Shown: positions 14,997 to 23,447 of the stretch, piece by piece
Numbering within the stretch: position 1 is the stretch's first letter
Layout: each line of letters starts with the position of its first letter
DNA from: Clostridia bacterium
Lineage (GTDB): Bacteria; Bacillota; Clostridia; Oscillospirales; Acutalibacteraceae
Reading direction: 5' to 3'
Length of the DNA stretch: 44,554 nt
Assembly (NCBI GenBank): GCA_017623615.1
Contig: JAGAOT010000017.1
Location: 1 to 44,554, forward strand
Translations under genes and position numbers: made by a program
Notes under the pieces: model-generated
What the model saw: the letters and a program-made list of their open reading frames with translations, nothing else
What the model was told of the DNA's origin: nothing
Databases searched by the model: none

Positions 14997-17129
14997 TCAG
15001 CAAAAGTCAATAACCCGCATAACTTCCGAGGCAATCGCACACAAAGCAAGCCCCATCGCAGTCGGCAAAACGGCGGCAAGCAGGGTGTATTTCAGGCTGC
15101 CCGTTTCTTTTTTGACCGTAATCAGCGTTGTTGAGCAGGGCCAATGCATGAGCGAAAACAGAATGAAGCACACGGCTGTTGCCGCACTCCAGCCGTTGGC
15201 GGCAAACAGGTTTTGTATTTCCGCCGCGCCGCCAAGCTCGGGCAGGGTGCCCATGGCGGAATACGCCATAATGATTATCGGAATAACGATTTCATTTGCG
15301 GGGAAACCGAGAATAAATGCCATCAGAATAACGCCGTCAAGCCCTATGAGCCGCGCAAACGGGTCGAGAAATGCGGCGCAATGCTCCAAGAGGGTCAAAT
15401 TCCCGATGCTTATGTTTGCAGCAAGCCAGATTATAAGCCCGGCGGGGGCGGCAACTGCGGCGGCTCTGCCCAAAACGAACAGAGTTCTGTCAAAAACGGA
15501 GCGCACAAGGGTTTTGGCAATCTGCGGCTTGCGGTAAGGCGGCAATTCAAGAGTGAAAGATGACGGAATGCCTTTAAGCACTGTTTCGGAGAGCAGCTTT
15601 GTTGCCAGGAATGTTGCCGAAACGCCCAAAACAATAACGGCTGTAAGTATCAGCGCAGACAGCGCAGAGGAAAGCATTCCGCCCGCAGAGCCGACAAAGA
15701 AAAGGGTGATTATCAAAATCAGCCCTGAAAATTTGCCGTTGCAGGGCACAAAGCTGTTGGTGAGTATTGCAAGCAGCCTTTCTCGCGGAGAATCAATAAT
15801 TCTGCAGCCGATAACACCCGCTGCGTTGCAGCCGAAGCCCATGCAGGCAGTCAATGCCTGCTTGCCGCAGGCGTTGCAAAGGCGAAACGGCTTGTCGAGG
15901 TTGTAGGCAATGCGCGGCAGGAAGCCCGAATCCTCCAAAAGCGTAAACAGCGGGAAGAAAATAGCCATGGGCGGCAGCATAACGGCAACAACCCACGCCA
16001 AAACCCGATAAACGCCGAGCACGAGCGAATCGTGAAGCCATTGCGGCGCACCGAGTGAGAAAAACAGCGCAGAGAGCTTATCCTGAATGCCGAAAAGCAG
16101 GTCAGAGAGAAGCTGTGACGGATAGTTTGCGCCATTGACCGTCAGCCAAAATATGAGTGCAAGCAAAAGAAGCATCACGGGGAAGCCCGTCAGCCTGCCC
16201 GTTATGATTTTATCCAATCTGCGGTCACGTTTTCCGTATTCTCCGCCGCCCTTAACCGCATCGGAACATATTTTATGCGCTTCATTGACGAGATTTTCTG
16301 CAATGATATCGCCGATTTCATCGACAGAAATGCCTGATTTATCCAAAACAGCCTTTGCTTTTGACATTGCAACGCAAAGGTCGGGATTATCAAAGAATCC
16401 GTGCCCCAAACGGTTTATAATTTCATTTTTTAACTGAATATCGGAGTCCAACAGCCTCAAACTCAGCCAACGGCTGTTAATTCCGTTTTGCAAATCGGCA
16501 ACGGCGGGCTCAATCAGGGAAATCGCATCTTCAATAGGCTCGGAATAGCGCACGGAATATGCTTTTGAAACGCTGAAATTATCCAAAGCTTCAATCAAGG
16601 GGGCAAGACTGCGCTTCCTTCTTGCCGTTACGCCGACAACGGGCACTCCGAGCCGCCGCGACAAAAGCGCGGTGTCAATGCTGATTCCGCGGCGTTTTGC
16701 CTCATCCATTAGGTTGATGCAAACAATAACTTTTTCGGTGATTTCCATGGTCTGGAGCACCAAATTCATGCTTCTTTCAAGGCAGGTTGCATCGCAAACA
16801 ACAATAACCGTGTCGGGCTTGCCGAAACAGATAAAATCCCGCGCAACCTCCTCCTCGGCAGAGTGAGCCATGAGGGAATATGTACCCGGAATATCCACCA
16901 TAACATAGCTGTTTGCTCCGCTTTTGAAATATCCCTGCGCGTTTGCAACGGTTTTGCCCGGCCAGTTGCCCGTGTGCTGATTCATGCCCGTGAGTGCATT
17001 AAAAACCGTGCTTTTGCCCACATTCGGATTGCCTGCAAGCGCGATTACGGCATCGGTTTCGCTCTGCTTTCGAATTTCAAAACCCGAATCAACCGCGTTT
17101 TTGCCAACGGAGCTTTTAGTTATGCCCAT
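14997..17129 (-). CDS. feoB: Ferrous iron transporter FeoB
   Basis: 710 aa. N-terminal G-protein domain: G1 GNPNVGKS (33-40), G3 DIPG, G4 NLMDE. Then a helical spacer and a membrane domain with the two Gate regions, including NACGKQALTACMGFGCNAAGV and FVPCNGK. It imports Fe2+ across the cytoplasmic membrane. The start chosen is ATG 17129, overlapping feoA by 14 bases with AGGTGAAGG just upstream; an earlier ATG at 17144 is possible. No FeoC follows. Confidence 0.97.
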   Translation of the reverse strand: MGITKSSVGKNAVDSGFEIRKQSETDAVIALAGNPNVGKSTVFNALTGMNQHTGNWPGKTVANAQGYFKSGANSYVMVDIPGTYSLMAHSAEEEVARDFICFGKPDTVIVVCDATCLERSMNLVLQTMEITEKVIVCINLMDEAKRRGISIDTALLSRRLGVPVVGVTARRKRSLAPLIEALDNFSVSKAYSVRYSEPIEDAISLIEPAVADLQNGINSRWLSLRLLDSDIQLKNEIINRLGHGFFDNPDLCVAMSKAKAVLDKSGISVDEIGDIIAENLVNEAHKICSDAVKGGGEYGKRDRRLDKIITGRLTGFPVMLLLLALIFWLTVNGANYPSQLLSDLLFGIQDKLSALFFSLGAPQWLHDSLVLGVYRVLAWVVAVMLPPMAIFFPLFTLLEDSGFLPRIAYNLDKPFRLCNACGKQALTACMGFGCNAAGVIGCRIIDSPRERLLAILTNSFVPCNGKFSGLILIITLFFVGSAGGMLSSALSALILTAVIVLGVSATFLATKLLSETVLKGIPSSFTLELPPYRKPQIAKTLVRSVFDRTLFVLGRAAAVAAPAGLIIWLAANISIGNLTLLEHCAAFLDPFARLIGLDGVILMAFILGFPANEIVIPIIIMAYSAMGTLPELGGAAEIQNLFAANGWSAATAVCFILFSLMHWPCSTTLITVKKETGSLKYTLLAAVLPTAMGLALCAIASEVMRVIDFC

Positions 17130-17373
17130 TGCCTTCACCTGCATTCGTAACCGCGATATCGGCGCAGTCTGCCGCGCGGATTGCTATAACTGCCCCTTTT
17201 ATCAGATATGCGCGCGGGTCGCCGAGGGGACTTATTCCCACGCACTCTATCTTTGTGTTTTTGACAACGCCTATATCCATCAGCCTTCGGCGTATGGCAC
17301 AGCCCGAGCCGATTTTTTTAACAACGGCGCATTCGCCGAGGGGTATATCGTTAAGACAAACATTATCTGCCAT
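17116..17373 (-). CDS. feoA: FeoA, Fe2+ transport accessory protein
   Basis: 85 aa SH3-like FeoA domain (CAIRRRLMDIGVVKNTKIE, DPRAYLIKGAVIAIRAADC). It assists FeoB at the cytoplasmic face. Start ATG 17373 is preferred, 7 bases after AAGGAG; another ATG six bases earlier is too close to the SD. The 3' end overlaps feoB. Confidence 0.95.
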   Translation of the reverse strand: MADNVCLNDIPLGECAVVKKIGSGCAIRRRLMDIGVVKNTKIECVGISPLGDPRAYLIKGAVIAIRAADCADIAVTNAGEGNGHN

Positions 17374-17439
17374 GTGCATTCTCCTTATTATACTTTTCTA
17401 TTCATATGATATTCACCGAGAAACAAAGTGTTAAATAAT

Positions 17440-17477
17440 GAAAATGCGGCCTGCAGAGGATAACCCCTGCAAGCCGC
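17440..17477 (-). terminator. Terminator of the N/Q/K-rich peptide gene
   Basis: Minus-strand hairpin: GCGGCTTGCAGGGG (17477-17464) pairs with CCTCTGCAGGCCGC (17459-17446), followed by ATTTTCATT. The core resembles hairpins at 14072, 36063 and 44132. Confidence 0.75.
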
Positions 17478-17492
17478 GGCTGATTTCGGGAA

Positions 17493-17609
17493 TCAGAAGT
17501 TTTCTCTGTTTTTCTGATTCTTCTGGTTCTGCTGATTCTTGTTGTTCTGCTGGTTCTTGTTGTTCTGGTTGTTGTTCTGCTGCTGGTTCTGTCTGTTATT
17601 GTTTACCAT
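17493..17609 (-). CDS. 38-residue Asn/Gln/Lys-rich peptide of unknown function
   Basis: ATG 17609 is preceded by AGAGAGGTAAC, a good SD, and the frame stops at TGA 17493. It begins MVNNNRQNQQQNNNQNN; the 38 residues are almost only N, Q, K and R, ending KNRENF. There is no hydrophobic residue apart from the second-position Val and the terminal Phe. A clean terminator follows at once. SD, ORF and terminator together support a real gene. It would be a soluble, disordered, cationic peptide; a spore- or nucleic-acid-associated role is only a guess. It lies upstream of feoA on the same strand but is separated by its own terminator. Confidence 0.7.
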   Translation of the reverse strand: MVNNNRQNQQQNNNQNNKNQQNNKNQQNQKNQKNRENF

Positions 17610-17686
17610 TTTTGAGTTACCTCTCTCTGTTGTTTTTGAACACACGGTTCACTTCTATTATGCCACGCAGCTCGGGTTAATACTTA

Positions 17687-17715
17687 TTGACAAAAAATTT
17701 TCATGATGATACAAT
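17687..17715 (+). promoter_or_regulatory. Promoter of the EFR1-galM pair
   Basis: TTGACA (17687-17692), 17-base spacer, TACAAT (17710-17715). Confidence 0.75.
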
Positions 17716-17762
17716 TATTGTAATTAAAATTATTGTAATTAATATTATTATAGGTGACCCTA

Positions 17763-18503
17763 ATGATTTATTATTTTTCCGCAACGGGCAATTCAAAATA
17801 TGCCGCCGAAAAGCTTGCCGTTAAAACGGGCGACACGGCGGTGAACATTGTTGATGTTTTAAAAAGCGGCAAAACACCCGAAAAAAGCGAGGTTACGGGC
17901 ATAGTTTTCCCCGTTTATTTCTGGGGTTTGCCGGAAATAATAAAAAGATTTGCCGTTAAAATTAAAAATTCTCTCGGCGGCTATGTATACTGCGTTATAA
18001 CCTGCGGAGCGAACACGGGCAATGCGGATAAAATGCTTTCAAAGCTTCTCGGCAGAGAGCTTGACTACAGCTATTCGTTAAGAATGCCCGATAACTATGT
18101 TATTATGTATGACCCGTGCACAGAAGAAAAGGCGCTCAGGTTCCTGCGGCACGCCGACAAGGAGCTTGACGGAGTTTGCGACGATATTAACCGCCGCGAA
18201 AAGAAGCGTGCGGGCAGCGTTGAGGGCGGAATAAAAAGCGCTTTCATATCAAAGCTCTATGACCCGTTCAGGTCAACAAAAAAGTTTTTTGCGGATGATA
18301 AATGCACTTCATGCGGGCTTTGCGCAGCAAGGTGCCCCGATGAAGCAATAGTTATCAAAAACGGCAAGCCCGAGTGGGTCAAAAACAAATGCCAGCATTG
18401 CACGGCATGCATTAACCGATGCCCCGCCGAGGCAATTCAGTTCGGCAAATCCACCGCCGCAAGAGGCAGATATAACATTTGGAAAATCGGAGGTAAATCA
18501 TGA
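17763..18503 (+). CDS. EFR1-type flavodoxin/ferredoxin fusion protein
   Basis: 246 aa. Residues 1-150 form a flavodoxin-like domain with the FMN phosphate loop FSATGNSKYAA. The C-terminus has two 4Fe-4S clusters (CTSCGLCAARCP and CQHCTACINRCP). Such EFR1-family proteins of anaerobes are thought to move electrons between ferredoxin and flavin; the partner is unknown. Start ATG 17763 is chosen because AGGTGA ends five bases before it; a GTG at 17754 overlaps that SD. Ends with ATGA overlap into the epimerase gene. Confidence 0.88.
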   Translation: MIYYFSATGNSKYAAEKLAVKTGDTAVNIVDVLKSGKTPEKSEVTGIVFPVYFWGLPEIIKRFAVKIKNSLGGYVYCVITCGANTGNADKMLSKLLGRELDYSYSLRMPDNYVIMYDPCTEEKALRFLRHADKELDGVCDDINRREKKRAGSVEGGIKSAFISKLYDPFRSTKKFFADDKCTSCGLCAARCPDEAIVIKNGKPEWVKNKCQHCTACINRCPAEAIQFGKSTAARGRYNIWKIGGKS

Positions 18504-19531
18504 TAGTTAAAAATTATTTCGGAACAACGGCAGACGGCAGAACGGTTGACTGCTATACAATAAGAAATTCTTCTGAAACCGCAGTTGATATCATCACCTA
18601 CGGTGCAACAATTAACAGCATTTATGCTGCAGATAAAAACGGCGTTTTTGCCGATGTTCTTTCGGGCTTCGACACTCTTGAAGGCCATGAAAAGTATTCG
18701 GATTATCAGGGAATGACCGTCGGCAGATATGCCAACCGTATTGCGGGCGGAAAATTCAGCATTGACGGCGTTGAATATAATGTTGAGAAAAATGAAAAGG
18801 GCATAACCTGCCTCCACGGCGGCGCAGAGCTTTCAACCGCTGTTTGGAAAGCAATCGTTATTGACGATAACTCCCTTGAAATGAGCTACACCAGCCCCGA
18901 CGGCGCAAAGGGCTTCCCCGGCAAGGTTGACTTCAGAGTTGTGTTCACTCTGCATGAGGATAATGCGCTGAAAATTGAATATTACGCAGTCAGCGATAAA
19001 AAGACCGTAATTAACATGACAAACCATGCCTATTTCAACCTCGCGGGCAAGGGCGATATCCTTAACCACGAGCTTATGATTAACGCGGATGCATACACAC
19101 CCATTGACGAAAACAGCATCCCCACCGGAGAGATAAGACCCGTTGAGGGCACCCCCTTTGATTTCAGGCAGGCTAAGAAAATCGGCAGAGATATTGCTGA
19201 GAAGGATGACCAGCTTGCTATAGGCTTGGGCTATGACCACAATTTCTGCCTTAACGACGGTGACGGACCCGCCGCCGTTGCATATGACCCCGAAAGCGGC
19301 AGAATGCTTGAGGTTTTCACCGACCTTTGCGGCGTTCAGCTTTATACGGGCAATTTCCTTGACGGCTCCAACATCGGCAAGGGCGGCAATCCGCTCATCA
19401 AGCATGCGGGCTTCTGCCTTGAAACCCAGTATTATCCCAACACACCCAACATGCCCGAATTCCCGCAGTGCACGGTTGAGGCGGGCAAAAAGTTCTATAC
19501 CTGCACGGTATTCAGATTTTCTGTGAAATAA
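18500..19531 (+). CDS. galM: Aldose 1-epimerase (galactose mutarotase)
   Basis: 343 aa, typical GalM length. The family motif TNHAYFNLAG supplies the catalytic His, and the C-terminal CLETQYYPNTPNMPEFP carries the catalytic Glu. N-terminal YGATINSIYAADKNG and GRYANRIAGGKF are also diagnostic. It interconverts alpha and beta anomers of aldoses in the cytoplasm. Translationally coupled to the upstream redox protein, an unusual pairing with no obvious metabolic logic. Confidence 0.95.
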   Translation: MIVKNYFGTTADGRTVDCYTIRNSSETAVDIITYGATINSIYAADKNGVFADVLSGFDTLEGHEKYSDYQGMTVGRYANRIAGGKFSIDGVEYNVEKNEKGITCLHGGAELSTAVWKAIVIDDNSLEMSYTSPDGAKGFPGKVDFRVVFTLHEDNALKIEYYAVSDKKTVINMTNHAYFNLAGKGDILNHELMINADAYTPIDENSIPTGEIRPVEGTPFDFRQAKKIGRDIAEKDDQLAIGLGYDHNFCLNDGDGPAAVAYDPESGRMLEVFTDLCGVQLYTGNFLDGSNIGKGGNPLIKHAGFCLETQYYPNTPNMPEFPQCTVEAGKKFYTCTVFRFSVK

Positions 19532-19655
19532 TTTAATCGTTTGTTCATTTTTGCGGCTGAATGTAACAAATTATTTTTGAGCAATTCACAAAATTGTCAA
19601 AAAACGGAGTATAATTAAAATTGTAGACATAAATAAAACAGGAGGGGGATTAAAC

Positions 19656-20345
19656 ATGGCAGCAGAAAAAATTCTTGTTGTTGATGATGATACCAATATT
19701 TGCGAACTGTTAAGACTCTATCTTGAAAAAGAGGGCTATGAGGTTGCCGTTGCAAACAACGGAGCGGATGCGGTCAAGGCGTTTCAGGAGCTTTCTCCGA
19801 GCCTTATGCTGCTCGATATCATGCTCCCCGTGCTCGACGGTTGGCAGGTTTGCCGCGAGGTCAGAAAGTTTTCGGACAAGCCGATAATCATGCTCACCGC
19901 CAAGGGCGAAACCTTCGACAAGGTGCTCGGCTTCGAGCTTGGCGCAGATGACTATGTTGTTAAGCCCTTTGATGCAAAAGAGGTTATGGCAAGAGTTAAG
20001 GCGGTGCTTCGCAGAAGCGGCTCCGTTTCGCATACAGATGTCAAGGAAGTCCGCTATGACAAGCTGAGCATTAATCTCACAAACTACGAGCTTCGTGTTG
20101 ACAACAAAAAGATAGATACCCCGCCCAAAGAGTTGGAGCTTATTTATCACCTTGCAAGCAACCCCAACAGAGTTTTCACAAGGGACCAGCTTCTTGACGA
20201 GGTTTGGGGCTTCGATTATTACGGCGATTCGAGAACGGTTGACGTTCATGTTAAGCGCCTTCGCGAAAAGCTGGAGGGTGTTTCCGAAAAATGGGAGCTC
20301 AAAACGGTTTGGAGCGTCGGCTACAAATTTGAAACAAAAGACTAA
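19656..20345 (+). CDS. OmpR/PhoB-family response regulator
   Basis: 229 aa. Receiver domain (1-120) with acidic pocket VDDD, phospho-acceptor Asp54 (LLDIMLP) and Lys103; winged-helix DNA-binding domain (about 130-228, with SRTVDVHVKRLREKLE). A strong SD AGGAGGGGG precedes the ATG. A TATAAT at 19610-19615 may be its -10. Directly followed by its histidine kinase and then htrA, which suggests control of envelope proteostasis. Confidence 0.96.
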   Translation: MAAEKILVVDDDTNICELLRLYLEKEGYEVAVANNGADAVKAFQELSPSLMLLDIMLPVLDGWQVCREVRKFSDKPIIMLTAKGETFDKVLGFELGADDYVVKPFDAKEVMARVKAVLRRSGSVSHTDVKEVRYDKLSINLTNYELRVDNKKIDTPPKELELIYHLASNPNRVFTRDQLLDEVWGFDYYGDSRTVDVHVKRLREKLEGVSEKWELKTVWSVGYKFETKD

Positions 20346-20365
20346 AGTGACGGGAGTGTTTCGGA

Positions 20366-21856
20366 ATGTCCGTCAGAAAGCCTTCTGGACTTTTCCGCAA
20401 ATATTTTGTGGTTACAATTTCAATAATTCTTGCAAGCTTCGTCTTTATAGGCGGAGCTCTGCTTCTTTTGGTGTCAAAGCTGTGGATGGATGAAAAAACT
20501 GCTTTGCTTGCGGAAAACACCGCGCGCATTGCGCAGAATGCAAGCAACGTGCTGGAGTCCGAATATATGGGTATAGGCAGCAGCAGCTCCGTTATTGTTA
20601 TCTGCAACACTCTTATGCAGGTTTCCAATGCGGTTGATGCGGATTGCTTTATTACCAATCTTAACGGTGAGGTTGTTTACTGCAAGGAAATTCTCCAGTC
20701 CAACATGGCACTTTATACGGGCAACTGCATGGTGCACAACCAATATAAAATTCCAAAAAACATTATGGATGCCGCCATTAACGGAACATACAGCGCAACA
20801 GGTGACCTTGGCGGCGTTTTGAGCGACATTCACTTTACCGTTGCTTCGCCTATTGATGTTAACGGCGAGGTTGCGGCTGTTGTTTTCTCAACCCAGCCCG
20901 TTATCGGCGGCTTGACGCCCTATGTTGCGGGCATTTTCAGAATGTTTTTCTTCGCGGCTCTGTTTGCGTTCGCTATAACCTTTATGCTTGTTTATCTTGT
21001 TTCATACCGCCTCACAAAGCCGCTTCGTCAGATGTCGGCGGCATCAAAGCAATATGCAACGGGCGATTTTTCCACCAGAATTTCCATTAAACGCTCAAAG
21101 CTTTTCGGAAGCGATGAAATAGACGAGCTTATTACGGCGTTCAACACAATGGCGCAGGCGCTTGCAACGCTCGAAATGTCGCGCAGAAGCTTTGTTGCCA
21201 ATGTTTCTCACGAGCTGAAAACACCCATGACCACGATTGGCGGCTTTATTGACGGAATTCTTGACGGCACAATAAGCGAAGAAAAAGAAAAGCAGTATCT
21301 TAAAGTTGTTTCCGATGAGGTCAAACGCCTTTCAAGGCTTGTTACGGGCATGCTCAACATGAGCAAAATCGAAGCGGGTGAGCTTGATTTGAAGCCGCAG
21401 CGATTTGATATTTCCGAAATGATTTTCCGCACACTGCTCGGCTTTGAGCAGATAATCGACAAAAAGTGCATCGAAATCAGAGGGCTTGACAAATTCGAAA
21501 GCAACCCCGTTACCGCCGACAAGGATATGATAAATCAGGTTGTCTATAATCTTATAGACAACGCGGTTAAATTCACCCCCGAGGGCGGTTATATCGAGGT
21601 CAGCTCAAAGAGCGATTCGGAAAAAGTAATCGTCAAGATAAAGAACAGCGGAAAAGGCATTCCGAGCGATGAGGTTGACAAGATATTTGAGAGGTTTTAT
21701 AAGGTTGACAAGTCCCGAAGCTACGATGTAAAGGGTGCGGGCATGGGTCTTTATATAGTCAAAACAATTATTGAGCTTCACGGCGGCAACATCATTGCGA
21801 GAAGCGAGGATGGCGAATTTGCCGAATTCATTTTTCAGCTTCCGCTGAATTTCTAA
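20366..21856 (+). CDS. Membrane sensor histidine kinase
   Basis: 496 aa. Two membrane helices (about 14-37 and 190-214) flank an extracellular sensor region. Then come a HAMP linker (about 214-266), HisKA with phospho-acceptor His282 (NVSHELKTPM), and a HATPase_c domain with N box NQVVYNLIDNAVKF, G1 and FERFYKVDKSR. Cognate kinase of the preceding regulator, 21 bases away. The overall form resembles WalK/CssS-like kinases but lacks a clear PAS domain. Confidence 0.95.
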   Translation: MSVRKPSGLFRKYFVVTISIILASFVFIGGALLLLVSKLWMDEKTALLAENTARIAQNASNVLESEYMGIGSSSSVIVICNTLMQVSNAVDADCFITNLNGEVVYCKEILQSNMALYTGNCMVHNQYKIPKNIMDAAINGTYSATGDLGGVLSDIHFTVASPIDVNGEVAAVVFSTQPVIGGLTPYVAGIFRMFFFAALFAFAITFMLVYLVSYRLTKPLRQMSAASKQYATGDFSTRISIKRSKLFGSDEIDELITAFNTMAQALATLEMSRRSFVANVSHELKTPMTTIGGFIDGILDGTISEEKEKQYLKVVSDEVKRLSRLVTGMLNMSKIEAGELDLKPQRFDISEMIFRTLLGFEQIIDKKCIEIRGLDKFESNPVTADKDMINQVVYNLIDNAVKFTPEGGYIEVSSKSDSEKVIVKIKNSGKGIPSDEVDKIFERFYKVDKSRSYDVKGAGMGLYIVKTIIELHGGNIIARSEDGEFAEFIFQLPLNF

Positions 21857-21935
21857 ATATATTTAATGTGTGTTCAAACTTTTTTAATAACAATGGGTTA
21901 GAATAATATCATCATTCACAACGGAGGCAATAATT

Positions 21936-23402
21936 ATGAATGAAGATTTCAGAAACGGTTTTGAAAATCCCGAAGAAAAAAAGGCGGATATTCCGAGCTT
22001 TGAAGCGGAAATAAATGATGTTCCGAGCGTTGATGCCGAGGTGGTTGACGAGCCCAAGGCGGCTCCCGAAAACCCCGTTTATCAGCAGAATTACGGCAGT
22101 CAAAGCTATTCGGGCTATAATAATTACAGCGCGCAAAGCTATTATCAGCCTGCCGCGCCCGCAAAGAAAATCGGCATGACCAAGGGCATGAAGGCGTTTG
22201 TTGCATGCATCGCGGTTGCTATTGTTTTTGCGCTCGGCTTCGGAGCGGCTTCCATTGTTAAATCAGTTGACAAAAGCACAACATCCGATGAAAAGATAGT
22301 TAATGAGGATTTGCCCGAGGTCAATATAAACAGCTCTCCGGTGACACCCACCAACATTTCAAGCGGCGGTGTTCTTACCGCGACGCAGGTCCACGCGAAG
22401 CTCAGCCCCAGCAACGTAGGCATTGTGGTTTATACCCGCAGCACCAACTCCTCGGCGGGCGAAGGCTCCGGAATCATCATGGGTGAGGATAAAACGGGCA
22501 CATACACCTACATTATAACCTGCGCTCACGTTATCAGCGATGCGGGAGTCAGCGTTACCGTGCAAACTGAGGACGGCACAAGCTATGACGCCGATATCGT
22601 CGGATTTGACACAAGAACAGACCTCGGCGTTCTCAAAATAAAGGCAAGCGGTCTGCCTGCGGCGGAGTTTGGCGACTCAAACTCTCTGATTGTCGGCGAT
22701 GCGGTTTATGCAATCGGCAACCCCGGCGGCATCGAATTTTTTGGTTCACTCACGGGCGGCTATATTTCAGCGATTGACAGACCCGTCAGCAGCGAGATTG
22801 GCTACACAATGAAGTGCGTTCAGCACAGTGCGGCAATCAACCCCGGCAACTCGGGCGGCATGCTCGTTAATGCCTACGGTCAGGTTATCGGCATCAACTC
22901 TCAGAAAATCGCCGCAACGGACTATGAGGGCATGGGCTTTGCAATTCCCATTTCCTCGGCAAAGGAAATTATAGAAAATATCATTCAGCACGGCTATGTG
23001 CCCGACAGACCCAAGCTCGGCATCAGCTATTATCCCGTCAGCGCAAGCGCTCAGTACAGCATGATTGCCCAGATTAAGGGCTTGCCCGCAGGCACACTTA
23101 TCATCAACGAAATTGACCCCGACGGCTCACTCGCCAACACCGAGGCAAGGCAGTATGACATGATTATTGCAGTTAACGGAGAGCCTCTCACCACCGCCGA
23201 TGTTCTTCTTGAAAAGATTGATAACGGCAAGGTCGGCGACAAGATGACCCTCACCCTCTGCAGAGTTAACAGCAACTATTCTCTCGAAGAGTTTGATGTT
23301 GAAATTTCACTTGTTGAGGATAAGAGCGGTTCGGAGCCCATAACCACAACTCAGGCATATTATATCGACCCGTTTGAATATTTCAATCAGTACGGATTTT
23401 AA
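21936..23402 (+). CDS. HtrA/DegP-like membrane-anchored serine protease
   Basis: 488 aa. A cytoplasmic Tyr/Ala/Pro-rich N-terminus (1-80), one membrane helix (about 86-108), a trypsin-like domain with catalytic His198 (TCAHVISD), Asp229 (DTRTDLGVL) and Ser306 (NPGNSGGML), and one PDZ domain (about 385-455). It degrades or refolds misfolded exported proteins. It lies 80 bases behind the two-component pair. This order resembles Bacillus CssRS with its HtrA targets, and the HtrC next to WalRK. Confidence 0.95.
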   Translation: MNEDFRNGFENPEEKKADIPSFEAEINDVPSVDAEVVDEPKAAPENPVYQQNYGSQSYSGYNNYSAQSYYQPAAPAKKIGMTKGMKAFVACIAVAIVFALGFGAASIVKSVDKSTTSDEKIVNEDLPEVNINSSPVTPTNISSGGVLTATQVHAKLSPSNVGIVVYTRSTNSSAGEGSGIIMGEDKTGTYTYIITCAHVISDAGVSVTVQTEDGTSYDADIVGFDTRTDLGVLKIKASGLPAAEFGDSNSLIVGDAVYAIGNPGGIEFFGSLTGGYISAIDRPVSSEIGYTMKCVQHSAAINPGNSGGMLVNAYGQVIGINSQKIAATDYEGMGFAIPISSAKEIIENIIQHGYVPDRPKLGISYYPVSASAQYSMIAQIKGLPAGTLIINEIDPDGSLANTEARQYDMIIAVNGEPLTTADVLLEKIDNGKVGDKMTLTLCRVNSNYSLEEFDVEISLVEDKSGSEPITTTQAYYIDPFEYFNQYGF

Positions 23403-23410
23403 GCAAGAAA

Positions 23411-23446
23411 AAACTCCCGCATCAAACGATGCGGGAGTTTTAATTT
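23411..23446. terminator. Bidirectional terminator between htrA and jag
   Basis: Perfect 12-base arms AAACTCCCGCAT (23411-23422) and ATGCGGGAGTTT (23429-23440), followed by T-rich sequence, with A-rich sequence on the other side. Confidence 0.9.
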
Positions 23447-23447
23447 T

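Noticed and set aside
17387-17392. TATAAT on the minus strand just upstream of feoA as a promoter.
   Set aside because: Only a few bases from the SD; transcription would begin inside or after the SD, and the -35 is poor.
17438-17680. Cys/Ser-rich 80-codon + strand frame.
   Set aside because: It is the complement of the Asn/Gln-rich peptide gene and its terminator; the opposite strand has the SD and hairpin in the right order.
22145-22423. Minus-strand frames opposite HtrA, histidine kinase and dnaA.
   Set aside because: Shadow frames without start signals or recognisable domains.
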